In this document: in pieces, positions 33,083 to 41,622 of the stretch
Layout: every line of letters starts with the position of its first letter
How positions within the stretch are numbered: position 1 is the first letter of the stretch
Source: Pseudarthrobacter oxydans
Lineage (GTDB): Bacteria > Actinomycetota > Actinomycetes > Actinomycetales > Micrococcaceae
Assembly: GCF_034258515.1 (NCBI RefSeq)
Contig: NZ_CP139438.1
Span: 744,001-808,000 of the forward strand
Reading direction: 5' to 3'
Length of the DNA: 64,000 bases
Made by a program: the position numbers and the translations under genes
Notes under the pieces: model-generated
The model's input: the letters and a program-made list of their open reading frames with translations, nothing else
The model's database searches: none
Told to the model about the DNA's origin: nothing

Positions 33083-33366
33083 TCACCACTTTGCTGTAGT
33101 CGGGCTAGTGACGCATTCAGCGCGCCGTTTGACAGCTGTCACTTCCGCATGGCCTGTCTGCGAGACGGCAATCATATCGTCACCCCGGCCGTTGCCCTCT
33201 GTGCCCGTGTGAGGTCGCAACCACCCGAGGCCAGAACATTGACCCCCTCCTTGGTGCTGAGGGCAGCTGTCGTCCGCATATTCTGAGCGATGGGATCAAG
33301 GAGGCTGTCGATAGACGTTTGCCGCCAGTCATCTTCGCTGAGCCCGCTTGGGTCCGTGTTGACCAT
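33083..33366 (-). pseudogene. Remnant of a deaminase-type toxin C-terminal domain
   Basis: Two overlapping minus-strand frames rebuild one broken protein. The first (33366 to 33172) reads NTDPSGLSEDDWRQ and ends EGVNVLASGGCDLTRAQRATAG. A one-base shift near 33175 continues as MIAVSQTGHAEVTAV and stops at 33083. SGG-x-DL-x-x-AQR followed by HAEVTA is a pattern I associate with secreted deaminase-fold toxins, where HAE is the zinc-binding catalytic motif (HAE codons 33151-33143). The downstream Cys motif that completes the active site is absent, and no start or delivery domain remains. It is thus a dead toxin cassette directly in front of the DUF416 gene. Confidence 0.5.
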
Positions 33367-33697
33367 TGCTGCCTAAAGTAGGCGCCAAGAGAGCGATTCG
33401 AATGTACATCTACATATCGGACTGACGGGTTCCCTGATTCTTTGAATACTGCCGGGGCGCCTCGTCCCTGTCCTAGCCCTGTAGTGGAGAAAGGCCGGAT
33501 ATCTGTACTGGCCACTTTCCCGCCAACCCCGAATCGACCGGCGACTGCCACGATGGCGGCGTTGACGATGGCTCCGGGGCAGGACGAGTGGCGATTGTAG
33601 GCAAGAGAGCTGCCCGTACTGATTGCGGTGTCACCTTGGCCAATTGTCCGGCAGTATTCCAGGAATAACGGAAGACTTTTACAGAGTTACACGTGTC
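33367..33697. other. Non-coding remnant region
   Basis: About 330 bp between the toxin remnant and the next gene hold minus-strand open frames without a start signal or recognisable sequence. It may be further decayed toxin-delivery sequence, but nothing supports a specific call. Confidence 0.35.
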
Positions 33698-34657
33698 TCA
33701 GTTGCCCAGCCGAAGGACCCGCTCCTGCGCGAGCATCGCCGTCCGCTCGGCTCTGTCCGCGGCACGCGCTGCCTGCTTGGCCTCCGCAGTGGTGGCAGCC
33801 AGCACTTTCTGCGTGCGCTCCAGCCGCTCTTCAACGCCCTTGAGCCTGGCACGGAGCTCGGCTGCCTCCTGGACGAGTTCCGTGATCCCGGTCCGTGCCT
33901 GGTCCGCCTGGTCCTGCAGCTCCCGCGCCGCCCGGGCAGCCTCAGCCTCTGCCGCCTGCGCCTCCGCCAGGGCGGCTTTGGCTTTCTCCAATGCAGGCGG
34001 TGACGCTGGACGCGGCGCCTGGCGGACCGCCTCAAGCCGCGGCCTGTCCGGCGTGGCACGGGCGGTGCCCGCCGTCGTCGTGCGCGTCTTCCTGCTTACT
34101 GTGGCTGATGGCGCAGGGGGCGGAACCGGGGCGGCCGGCGGCAGCGCGGAGGGCACGGCCACGGCCCCCTCCACATCGGCGGTGTTCATTCCGTCGGCGG
34201 ACAACGCCTTCAGGAGGCGCCCGCTCCGCACGGCGGCCGCTGCCCCTTCATCGGCCGTCAGGGCCCGAAGGGTCTCCTCCACGTCCCCCGCTACGGCATC
34301 GCTGATGCCCCGGCCCTGCTCCCTGGCAACGGCACGGGCGGCCTCGACGGCGGCAGCAAGCAGGGTGCGGCGCTCACGCCCCAGCTCCCGCAGCGCCCCG
34401 GCGTCCAGCGACGACTGCGCTTCGCGCATCCTGCCACCCAGGGCCGCCAGCTCCGCAAGGACACCAGGCTGGTGCAGCGCCAGCATGTTGACGGTCCAGG
34501 CGGCAGCTGACGGCTTCGGCAGGGCGCGCACGGCTGCCCCAAGTTCCTTGTCCGACCCGGCAGCCTCCTTGGCCGCGACGGCGCGCGCCGCAACGAAGTC
34601 TTCCAGCGGCTTGGCATAAAGCCCGCTCGCGATCCCAGCCAGGGCCACGTCTTCCAT
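33698..34657 (-). CDS. Hypothetical coiled-coil protein
   Basis: The 319-residue protein has an N-terminal helical domain (about 1-150: LYAKPLEDFVAARAVAAKE, LPKPSAAAWTVNMLAL, EVEETLRALTADEGAAAAV pattern), common to an unnamed actinobacterial family. A Pro/Ala linker and a C-terminal coiled coil (about 215-315, Ala/Glu/Arg-rich heptads) follow. It has no signal peptide. The ATG at 34657 lies 7 nt after TAAGAT, fitting a leaderless start; an ATG three codons upstream is less likely. Function is unknown. Confidence 0.8.
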   Translation of the reverse strand: MEDVALAGIASGLYAKPLEDFVAARAVAAKEAAGSDKELGAAVRALPKPSAAAWTVNMLALHQPGVLAELAALGGRMREAQSSLDAGALRELGRERRTLLAAAVEAARAVAREQGRGISDAVAGDVEETLRALTADEGAAAAVRSGRLLKALSADGMNTADVEGAVAVPSALPPAAPVPPPAPSATVSRKTRTTTAGTARATPDRPRLEAVRQAPRPASPPALEKAKAALAEAQAAEAEAARAARELQDQADQARTGITELVQEAAELRARLKGVEERLERTQKVLAATTAEAKQAARAADRAERTAMLAQERVLRLGN

Positions 34658-34727
34658 GCACGCCATCTTAGGTGCCGCGACTGCCGCGGGCTCACGCCCC
34701 GCGGCCGACCGCGCCCGCTGCCGGCGT

Positions 34728-35618
34728 TCAGTCCTTGCGGCGGGGGAGGACGAGGATTGCGTCGTCTACAGGACGTTCGCCCGATGCGTCGGAGGAATTG
34801 TTGACGACCTGCCCTCCCACGGCCATGGTGGTGGATCCGCCGCCGTCGAGGTTGATTGCCTCCACCATGCCCAGCGACGTGGCCACGTCTGCCGCTTCTT
34901 TGATGCTCAGCCCAAGGGATGCCGTCTGGCGTCCCTCGGCGGTCACGGCCGTGCCCCGGGAGCGTTGACGGCGGTGACGGTGCCCTGGCTGTCCAGCACC
35001 ACTTCCAGCCCCCGCCCGGACGGTGTGGCGGAGCCGAAGTCCTCGGTGAAAGCAATGACCTCATCGGGGTCCGTGCAGGTGTAGTCGTGCCCGAGGACGG
35101 TGGGAGCATCGGCCGTTCCGCCGCAGTTCCGGATGCGCCCCGGGACACGGTTGATGCCGTCCAGGGCCAGCCGTGCACCCTTGGCGGCCTTGCCGCGTCG
35201 TTGCTCTCCGGGGGGCGCCGGCCTTTGGGTTCCAGGACGAAGTAGCCGCCGTTGATGCCGGCGAGCGCACCATCGGCAGCCGCCAGCGGGCTGGTGGTTT
35301 CCCGGTTGACCAGGTCGGGGCCGAACGTCGGGTGAATTCGCCGGGATGGCCACTTCAGCCGTCCAAAAAGGGAAGGGTTGGGGGTTCCGCGGGTAATCGA
35401 CGTACAGGTCAGGCGGGGGGCCGGCTCCGTCGCGTCGCGCGTTTCGTGCAGGTCCCGGGCGCCGAGGTGAAGTTCGACGGCGGGAAGGGCTGGGCGTCCC
35501 CGGATGGGAGGGGCGGGGTGGCTGCGGAGGGGCCGGCGGTGGCAAGGAAGGCTCCGGGAAGCCCGGGGATTAGGGCGGTAATTGCAGCCTTGACCGGGAG
35601 TTTGTGGGGGGATTCCAT
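34728..35618 (-). pseudogene. Broken phosphodiester glycosidase (NAGPA/DUF2233) copy
   Basis: The fragments align in order with the intact gene at 41623-43311. An N-terminal part (from 35618) is followed by TSITRGTPNPSLF, then a shift into WTAEVAIPANSPD. About 120 residues are missing before FGPDLVNRETTSPLAAADGALAGINGGYFVLEP. Another shift leads into LDGINRVPGRIRNCGGTADAPT. After TVTAVNAPGA about 100 residues are missing before TAEGRQTASLGLSIKEAADV and INLDGGGSTTM (34946-34728). At least three frame changes and two deletions make it non-functional. It is divergent from a PhoD gene, exactly as its intact paralogue is. Confidence 0.85.
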
Positions 35619-35726
35619 GCTGCGACCCTGGTCAGGCGCTTAACCGGAGGAAGAAGCCAAACGCCGGTGTTCAGCAGGTTGTGGCGGACTGTTCGCGGCT
35701 CGTTTCCACTGGCAGCTGCTGTACTG

Positions 35727-35770
35727 TTTCACCGCATGTTTACCGGCGGGTTCCCCCGGAGTTCCCGGCG
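35727..35770 (+). promoter_or_regulatory. Candidate PHO box upstream of the first phoD-like gene
   Basis: Four 11-nt-phased units start TTTCACC (35727), GTTTACC (35738), GGTTCCC (35749) and AGTTCCC (35760). These resemble the GTTCACC direct-repeat units of actinobacterial PHO boxes. The site ends 40 bp before the start at 35810. The later units are weak matches. Confidence 0.5.
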
Positions 35771-35809
35771 GGAGGCGTCCTGTTCAAGGCTCCAAGGGAC
35801 GTTGGCAGC

Positions 35810-37405
35810 ATGCCCTTGATCCTGCCTGGAAACTCCCGTCTGATAGACCGCCGCCTCTTCCTCTCCGGCGTGGCCGGTGTCTCCGCCGCCGCCGCGCTGG
35901 CTGCCACCCCGGCCACCAAGGCCGACGCGGGCACGACGCCGGCGCGGAGCAAGGATGATCCCTTCACGCTGGGAATCGCATCCGGCGATCCCACGCCTTC
36001 CGGCGTGGTGCTGTGGACCCGTCTCGCGCCGAAACCGTTCGAGCCGAACGGCGGCATGCCTCCCGGCCACCCCGTCGTGGAGTGGCGTCTGGCCACCGAC
36101 GCCGGGATGCGCAATGTTGTCCGGGACGGCAGCGCACACGCCCCGGCGCAGTTGGGGCACTCGGTTCACGTGGAGGTGGAGGGCCTGGAACCGGACAGCG
36201 AGTATTTCTACGAGTTCAAGTTCCGTAACCACTGGTCCCCTGTGGGCCGAACCAAGACCCTGCCGGCCCCCGGGGCCGATGTCAGGCAGCTGGATTTCGC
36301 CTTCGCCTCCTGCCAGAAGTGGGATGACGGCTTCTTTCCGTCCTACAGCCACATGGCAGCAGAGGACCTGGACTTCGTGGTGCACCTGGGCGATTACGTC
36401 TACGAGTACGAGATCGGGGCCGACGGCGGCCTGCGCCGCACGCCAGTTCCCGCCGCCGCGCAGCCGGCCCCGCAGACGCTTGAGCAGTGGCGGGCACGCT
36501 ACGCCCTCTACAAGTCGGATCCCGACCTGCAGGCTGCACACGCCCGGTTCCCGTTCATCGTGACCTGGGATGACCACGAGGTCCAGAATGACTACGCCGG
36601 AGGCTGGGAAGGGCAGACCCAGGCCTTTACCGCAGTGCGGGCCGCGGCCTACATGGCGTACTACGAGCACCAGCCCTTGCGGGCGCGGTCGCTGCCCCAA
36701 GGCACGGACATGCAGCTTTACCGGCGGCTGCGCTATGGCCGCCTGGCTCAGTTGGACGTCCTGGATGGACGGCAGTACCGCGACGCTCCGCCCTGCGGCT
36801 GGGGCGAAGCCCAGGCATGCGAAGCGGCCTACGACCCCGCCATCAGCATGCTCGGCCCGGAGCAGGAACAGTGGCTCTATGCCGGGCTGCGCGACTCAGA
36901 CGTGCGGTGGAACATCCTGGGAAACAACGTCATGGTCTCCCGCCTCGACCACGATGGCGCCGCGGGTGAGTTGCTGTGGCATGACGCCTGGGACGGCTTC
37001 CCGGCGGCCCGCAAGAGGCTGCTGGACGTGATCGCCGGGCCCGCGGTGCGCAATGCCGTGTTCGTCACCGGCGACTGGCACTCCACTTTTGTCAACGATG
37101 TTCACTTGGACTTTGACCGGCCGGACTCCCCGGTGGTGGCCACCGAGTTCGTCGGCACCTCCATCAGCACCAACGGCGACGTGCCAGTCTACGGGCCCTA
37201 CTACGAGCCCATGATCGGGTTCAACCCGCACATCAAGTTCTTCGACGGCGACCGGCGGGGCTACGTCCGGTGCCAGGTCACTCCGGAGCGCTGGCGCACC
37301 GAGCTTCGCATGGCAACCGGGGTGGGCAGCCGGGCCGCCGGGCAGTACACGCATGCGGTGTTCGAGGTCGAAGACGGCACACCGGGCGCGGTTCGGGTGT
37401 CGTAG
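35810..37405 (+). CDS. phoD: PhoD-family alkaline phosphatase/phosphodiesterase, Tat-exported
   Basis: The 531-residue protein has a twin-arginine signal (IDRRLFLSGVAGVSAAAALAA, about 14-35). A PhoD N-terminal beta domain (FTLGIASGDPTPSGVVLWTRLAP) follows, then a metallophosphatase core with FASCQKWDDG, HLGDYVYEYE, TWDDHEVQNDY, VLDGRQYRD and VFVTGDWHSTFVND. PhoD enzymes release phosphate from phosphodiesters such as teichoic acid, with Fe/Ca in the site. ATG 35810 is preferred since the signal peptide follows directly. It pairs divergently with the broken glycosidase. A PHO-box-like repeat upstream suggests induction by phosphate starvation. Confidence 0.93.
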   Translation: MPLILPGNSRLIDRRLFLSGVAGVSAAAALAATPATKADAGTTPARSKDDPFTLGIASGDPTPSGVVLWTRLAPKPFEPNGGMPPGHPVVEWRLATDAGMRNVVRDGSAHAPAQLGHSVHVEVEGLEPDSEYFYEFKFRNHWSPVGRTKTLPAPGADVRQLDFAFASCQKWDDGFFPSYSHMAAEDLDFVVHLGDYVYEYEIGADGGLRRTPVPAAAQPAPQTLEQWRARYALYKSDPDLQAAHARFPFIVTWDDHEVQNDYAGGWEGQTQAFTAVRAAAYMAYYEHQPLRARSLPQGTDMQLYRRLRYGRLAQLDVLDGRQYRDAPPCGWGEAQACEAAYDPAISMLGPEQEQWLYAGLRDSDVRWNILGNNVMVSRLDHDGAAGELLWHDAWDGFPAARKRLLDVIAGPAVRNAVFVTGDWHSTFVNDVHLDFDRPDSPVVATEFVGTSISTNGDVPVYGPYYEPMIGFNPHIKFFDGDRRGYVRCQVTPERWRTELRMATGVGSRAAGQYTHAVFEVEDGTPGAVRVS

Positions 37406-37420
37406 CAGCTACCCCGTCTG

Positions 37421-38047
37421 CTACTTCTCCGGCCAGAACCGCTGCACGCCTGCCGCGGCCTGCCGCAGCTGTCCGCCGTCGAGCGTTATGGAACTTTCCT
37501 CCATGCCGAAGTCGATCCACTGGGCCACCAGGCGCAGGTCGCCGGCGGGCGGAAGCGGCCAGAGCCAGAGGGTGCCGCTGCCGGCCAGCTCATCGGGGGC
37601 TCCGCTGCCGCCACCGTTGTTCAGGACAAGGGTAGGGGGTTCCGGCTCCCCGGTGCTGCCCATAAACCCGTGGGGGCCGCGGGCTCCCGTGCTTGCCTTG
37701 GATCCGTCGGCGAACTGAACGCCGAACATCAGCCCGGAGAAGGGCACTGTGCCGCGGCGGAGGCGCATGCCCGGCTGGAAGAACAGTGCATGCTTGTCGG
37801 CCCAGTCATCCTCGTCTTCCTCGCCGCGGCGAATGATCCAGGACAGGTTGAAGGAACAGCCGGTGGAGAACACCTCCGCACTTCTGAGCGCCATGACCAT
37901 CGCGGGACTGTGGTGAAGAAACTTGCCGACGTGGACCACGGCCGGCAGTTCATAGGACGGGGGAGCGGCCCACGGAGGCGGCTCGAACCTGGGGGCGGAG
38001 GGCCTGGGACCGGACGCCGGGATGGGAAAGTCCTGGAAGAAGGTCAC
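37421..38047 (-). CDS. Hypothetical protein
   Basis: The 208-residue protein is soluble. It has a Pro-rich N-terminus (residues 10-33) and then a beta-rich core: VVHVGKFLHHSPAMVMALRSAEVFSTGCSF, GTLWLWPLPPAGDLRLVAQW and a closing ITLDGGQLRQAAAG helix. I know similar unnamed proteins in Arthrobacter relatives but no function. The GTG at 38047 has GAGGA 8 bp upstream. It is convergent with phoD at a 15-bp gap. Confidence 0.8.
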   Translation of the reverse strand: MTFFQDFPIPASGPRPSAPRFEPPPWAAPPSYELPAVVHVGKFLHHSPAMVMALRSAEVFSTGCSFNLSWIIRRGEEDEDDWADKHALFFQPGMRLRRGTVPFSGLMFGVQFADGSKASTGARGPHGFMGSTGEPEPPTLVLNNGGGSGAPDELAGSGTLWLWPLPPAGDLRLVAQWIDFGMEESSITLDGGQLRQAAAGVQRFWPEK

Positions 38048-38187
38048 GGTGAGAGTCCTCGGGTCCGTTGGCTGCGACCGACCAGCGGAACGGCGGCAGC
38101 GCCGCCCTGGATCCCCAATCCGTCCTTGCCCGGCCAGTCTAGCCCTGCCCGGCCATCCCCGCCGGGAACCACTCCTTAGGGTGTGCT

Positions 38188-38220
38188 GCGGGAGGGGACC
38201 GAATCCCGGTCCCCTCCCGC
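38188..38220 (-). terminator. Terminator of the DUF6454 gene
   Basis: A perfect 14-bp stem (38188-38201 with 38207-38220) has a 5-nt loop and lies 20 bp beyond the stop of the 38240 gene on the minus strand. Confidence 0.75.
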
Positions 38221-38239
38221 AGCCATGATTCCTGCTGGC

Positions 38240-39187
38240 TCAGGGGCGGGCCTCGAACACGAAGAGTTCAGTGCCGGCGGCTTCCTCGCCGTCATCGGGG
38301 GCGGCGAACAGGCGCAGAACACCGCCATCAGATTCCAAGGCAACGGGGTTGCGGGTCATGGAGTGTCCGGCGGTGGAGAACTTCTGGAAGGGAACCTCGT
38401 GGATGATGGTTCCGTCTGCAAGGTCGGTCAGGGCGAGGCCGCCGAGCTCGAACGGTTTCCCGTCAGCAGTCTTCAGGCCGGTAACGCCCGAGCAGAGCTG
38501 GTGGCCGGCACCGGCGTACTCGCAGTCCTGGTAGTCAATGAAGTGGCTGGGGTTTGCCTGCGTCCCCAGGAGCGCGCCTTGGCTGTTCCAGGTGAACAGC
38601 TTCCGTGAACCCCAGCTGACGCCACTGATTCGGTTGGTCTTGCGGTCGGCGACGACCCCTCCAACGTGGTCCGCTTCGCGGAACTGCTCCGTGACCTGGT
38701 AGGTGTCAGGGTCGATAGTGTAGACGATTGAGCTGCTGTTCGGCCGGTATTCGGCGACGGGAACCCAGACGTTCTCGCCGTCGAAGTCGGTGCCGCCCGG
38801 GTGGTAGATCGTGTCCTCGCCCAGGACGATGTCTTTGAGCAGCTTTCCCTGCCGGTCGAGGACGAAGACGTGGCCACGGCCCTTGCCGGTTGTGCGGTCG
38901 TAGCCGTCAACGGGCGAAGGGTAGCGCACTGTCGGTTCGAGGATCTCGACGCTGCTGAGGAAGATTTTGTCGCCCACCAGCGACATGCCCTGCGGGTGGA
39001 AGGTCGGGAAGTCCAGCTTGAGCTTCTGGACCTGTTCCCACTGGGTGTTGCGGTCCACCTTGGTGAAGGCCTCGGCTTCTGCCGTGAGGCCCTTGGGGGC
39101 CTGCCCGTTGGTGGCAACAGCGGAGGTTCCGGCTGCCAGGGTGGCCGCGGCGACGGCCGCAATGGCCAGGACTCGCTTCATCTTCAT
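38240..39187 (-). CDS. Secreted DUF6454-like protein
   Basis: The 315-residue protein has a Sec signal peptide (KMKRVLAIAAVAAATLAAGTSAVA, cleavage near 26). A propeller-like repeat domain follows with FHPQGMSLVGDKIFLSSVE, GHVFVLDRQGKLLKD, DTIYHPGGTDFDGENVWVPVAEY and a C-terminal LRLFAAPDDGEE. This resembles the DUF6454 family as I remember it; no enzymatic residue is assigned. GGAGCAGAC precedes the ATG at 39187, which also starts the signal peptide. The nuclease gene is divergent. Confidence 0.8.
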   Translation of the reverse strand: MKMKRVLAIAAVAAATLAAGTSAVATNGQAPKGLTAEAEAFTKVDRNTQWEQVQKLKLDFPTFHPQGMSLVGDKIFLSSVEILEPTVRYPSPVDGYDRTTGKGRGHVFVLDRQGKLLKDIVLGEDTIYHPGGTDFDGENVWVPVAEYRPNSSSIVYTIDPDTYQVTEQFREADHVGGVVADRKTNRISGVSWGSRKLFTWNSQGALLGTQANPSHFIDYQDCEYAGAGHQLCSGVTGLKTADGKPFELGGLALTDLADGTIIHEVPFQKFSTAGHSMTRNPVALESDGGVLRLFAAPDDGEEAAGTELFVFEARP

Positions 39188-39198
39188 GTCTGCTCCAG

Positions 39199-40104
39199 GT
39201 GCGTGTTGGGGGTGCCCGGTGGGGCCGGGCGCGATCAAACGTAGGCGCCCGGGATGGCGCGGCAGACAACGGCAGGTGTCGGGGGGATGAAGCCGGCGGC
39301 CAGCGCGGGGGATGCCCCGGGGATTTCAGCTGCCTGTTGCCCTACACCCACTTCTCGGTGCGGATGCGATTGGACAAGCGCCTCGCTGCCGTGACCGGGC
39401 TTGGAATCGACGGGCGGAAGCTCATGGACCTGGACCGGCACGGCATCAACTGGCGGCTGGACCCGCGCCTGCGGGAAGACCAGCAAACGGGGGAGCGGGT
39501 CTATGCCAGGAACAACATCGACCGAGGGCACCTGGTCCGCCGGGCCTCCGCCGTGTGGGGTGACACCCTGGCAGAGGCCGCACAGGCCAACGAGGACACT
39601 TTCCACTACACCAACGCCGCTCCCCAGGCGGCAAAGTTCAACCAGGGCCTGGAACTGTGGCTCGGGATGGAGTCCTACCTGCTGGATCATGCAGCCGGGC
39701 ACCGGAGGAGGATCGTGGTCTTCACGGGTCCGATCTTCAGCGACGTCGACCCGGTTTACCGCGGAGTGGACATCCCGTTGCGATTTTTCAAGGTTGCAGC
39801 CCTTATCCATGAAGGTGAACTGGCGGCCACCGGTTACGTTGTGGACCAGACTCCGCAACTGGCGGAATTGCCGGACGTGCCGCGTCCCGGCGCACTCGAC
39901 GGCACCCCGCCCCTGGGTCCGTTCCGTAGCTTCCAGGCACCGATCCGTGACATCGCCGAATTGACGGGGCTGGATTTGGAGCAGTTGGCCGCCGTTGATC
40001 GAATGCCGATCGCAGCGACGCTCGGAGCAGCCGCCATTGGATCAAGCTGGCGGGAACTGGCGGCAATGGAAGACCTGGATCTTGACTTCGACCTCGAGTT
40101 CTAA
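39199..40104 (+). CDS. DNA/RNA non-specific endonuclease, possibly N-terminally shortened
   Basis: The protein has the beta-beta-alpha-Me nuclease core: LPYTHFSVRM, RLDPRLREDQQTGERVYARNNIDRGHLVRR with the catalytic DRGH motif, NTFHYTNAAPQ-like (DTFHYTNAAPQAAKFNQ) and FTGPIFSDVDP. It would cut DNA and RNA. Family members have a normal N-terminus before LPYTHF. Here that part is an odd Gly/Arg-rich stretch, GCPGDFSCL, with no clear start or ribosome site. GTG 39199 is the only upstream in-frame start; ATG 39364 would remove the conserved strand. The gene may therefore be damaged at its 5' end. No signal peptide is visible. Confidence 0.65.
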   Translation: MRVGGARWGRARSNVGARDGAADNGRCRGDEAGGQRGGCPGDFSCLLPYTHFSVRMRLDKRLAAVTGLGIDGRKLMDLDRHGINWRLDPRLREDQQTGERVYARNNIDRGHLVRRASAVWGDTLAEAAQANEDTFHYTNAAPQAAKFNQGLELWLGMESYLLDHAAGHRRRIVVFTGPIFSDVDPVYRGVDIPLRFFKVAALIHEGELAATGYVVDQTPQLAELPDVPRPGALDGTPPLGPFRSFQAPIRDIAELTGLDLEQLAAVDRMPIAATLGAAAIGSSWRELAAMEDLDLDFDLEF

Positions 40105-40667
40105 AAAGCTGCAGCGCGCCCAACAGCGGAACGGCAAAGGTCGTTCAGGTAGTCGGCCAAGGCAACAGGTTCCTGGCCGGGGCCTGCAATCATCAGCTCC
40201 CCGTGCCGCGTCAGGACCATTGCATCGCCACGGGGTTCCTCGCCCATCCTTACGGCGAGGATGAACTGTTCGTAGCGGTCGGCCAGGCTCGGGCAGCTGA
40301 CGGGCAGTAGCCTGTGTGCGCCGCGGATGACCTGAACCGGGTGGTTGCGGACCATGCGGCCGGAGCCGTCCACCACCACCTCCGCCACCGCCGTGTTGGA
40401 AGCAGCGGCCTTTAAGGGGTGGTCCTGTTCCAGGCTGCCCAGAATGTAGGCGGGTGCCCATTGGCGCCCATGCGGATCGCTGACCGGTACTGGCGTCCTT
40501 CCGGCGACCCGGAGCGTGGCCACAACACCACCCACAAGCTCGGCAAAACGGGGTTCAAACCGCATCCGCAGATCCGGGCCCGGTGCTGGCAGCAAGTCGG
40601 CCAGGGAAGGGGCCGTGGCTGTGTTTCGGTGGAATGCGCGTCCGGGAAAGCCTGCGGGAATAGCCAT
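40101..40667 (-). CDS. Hypothetical protein
   Basis: The 188-residue protein is not recognised. It is soluble, with no signal peptide. A beta-rich middle (AELVGGVVATLRVAGRTPVPVSD, NTAVAEVVVDGSGRMVRNHPVQVIRG) is followed by a helical end. AGGAGACCGGC before the ATG is a good ribosome site. The stop overlaps the end of the convergent nuclease gene by 4 bp. Confidence 0.7.
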   Translation of the reverse strand: MAIPAGFPGRAFHRNTATAPSLADLLPAPGPDLRMRFEPRFAELVGGVVATLRVAGRTPVPVSDPHGRQWAPAYILGSLEQDHPLKAAASNTAVAEVVVDGSGRMVRNHPVQVIRGAHRLLPVSCPSLADRYEQFILAVRMGEEPRGDAMVLTRHGELMIAGPGQEPVALADYLNDLCRSAVGRAAAF

Positions 40668-40876
40668 GCCGGTCTCCTGTCCGAGGCCCCTCTGCCGGAG
40701 CCTTCACACCAGAATGCGGCGAATGCCTGCCGGCTGTAAAGCATCTGCGCGGATCCAGGCAGGACGAAAGCCATAAAAGCAAGGGAGGGAAGCCGGGGAA
40801 CTGCCCAGCAAACCCGCCTGACGATTAAACGAGCGAAAAACACCCAGAAACTTTGGTTTCTAGGTGTAAACACCGC

Positions 40877-41005
40877 AAGACTCGCCCCTACCGGCCACAG
40901 ACCAATGGCAAAGTAGAACGCTTCAACCGCACCCTCACCACGGAATGGGCCTACGCCCGGGAGCACTGACCGGCTTCAGGAATGGGCTGCACGCTTCCCT
41001 GGGGA
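40877..41005 (+). pseudogene. IS481-type transposase fragment
   Basis: A 30-residue plus-strand frame (40877-40969) reads KTRPYRPQTNGKVERFNRTL and EWAYAREH and then stops. This is the C-terminal catalytic region (around the last acidic residue, E in KVERFNR) of IS481-family transposases. After the stop a shifted frame continues RLQEWAARFP. No inverted repeats or target duplication are visible, so it is a relic of a past insertion. Confidence 0.85.
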
Positions 41006-41045
41006 AAACGTCCGGGACTGAGCTGTCCTGCTGATCAGGGGCGTT

Positions 41046-41234
41046 TCAGCCACTGAGCGTAAGGCTCGCCGCTGCCTCGCCGTCAGCTGTTTGGGCTTCG
41101 GCGTGGGCTGCGTGTCTGACTTCAGCCCGAGGCGGGCGCCGGGCTTTGGCCAGGGCGATCAACAAAGTCAGGATCGTGACCATCCAGGTAAGCCCGGTGA
41201 GGAAAACCAGGGCGATCGCCGCTAACGGGTGCAT
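41046..41234 (-). CDS. Small single-helix membrane protein
   Basis: The 62-residue protein (MHPLAAIALVFLTGLTWMVTILTLLIAL...) is one long membrane helix (about 4-30) with a basic, Ala-rich cytoplasmic tail. No family is known. TAGACT lies 5 nt before the ATG at 41234. It may be co-located with the CsbD-like stress gene, but function is unknown. Confidence 0.45.
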   Translation of the reverse strand: MHPLAAIALVFLTGLTWMVTILTLLIALAKARRPPRAEVRHAAHAEAQTADGEAAASLTLSG

Positions 41235-41341
41235 GGCGAAGTCTAGGACGGCATGACCGGATACTCTGGCGCAACTCAGCAACACCTGGGCACGAAAAAG
41301 GTGCGCCCCGTTCGCTGAGCGCACCCTTCTCGTAAAAGCGG

Positions 41342-41515
41342 TTAGTCTTTGAAGGCGTCCTTGACCTTTTCGCCGGCCTGCTTCACATCGCCTTTGGCCT
41401 GGTCTGCCTGGCCTTCAGCCCGCAGGCTGTCATCGCCGGTGGCGTTGCCCGCAGCTTCCTTGCCCTTGCCGCCGGCTTTCTCGGCAGCGTTCTCAATCTT
41501 GTCGCCTAGTCCCAT
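41342..41515 (-). CDS. CsbD-like stress protein
   Basis: The 57-residue hydrophilic protein (MGLGDKIENAAEKAGGKGKEAAGNATGD...) is of the CsbD family, small Lys/Ala/Gly-rich helical proteins linked to general stress. GAGGAAACACC before the ATG at 41515 fixes the start; the longer frame has none. Confidence 0.88.
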   Translation of the reverse strand: MGLGDKIENAAEKAGGKGKEAAGNATGDDSLRAEGQADQAKGDVKQAGEKVKDAFKD

Positions 41516-41622
41516 GGTGTTTCCTCCTCTGGTTGGCAGCCGTTCGCATTCGGCTGCACCCATACTAAGCATGCTGATGATCTGGTTGGCAAGCCAAAGA
41601 AGTCATGCTTGCCTGTGCGCCG

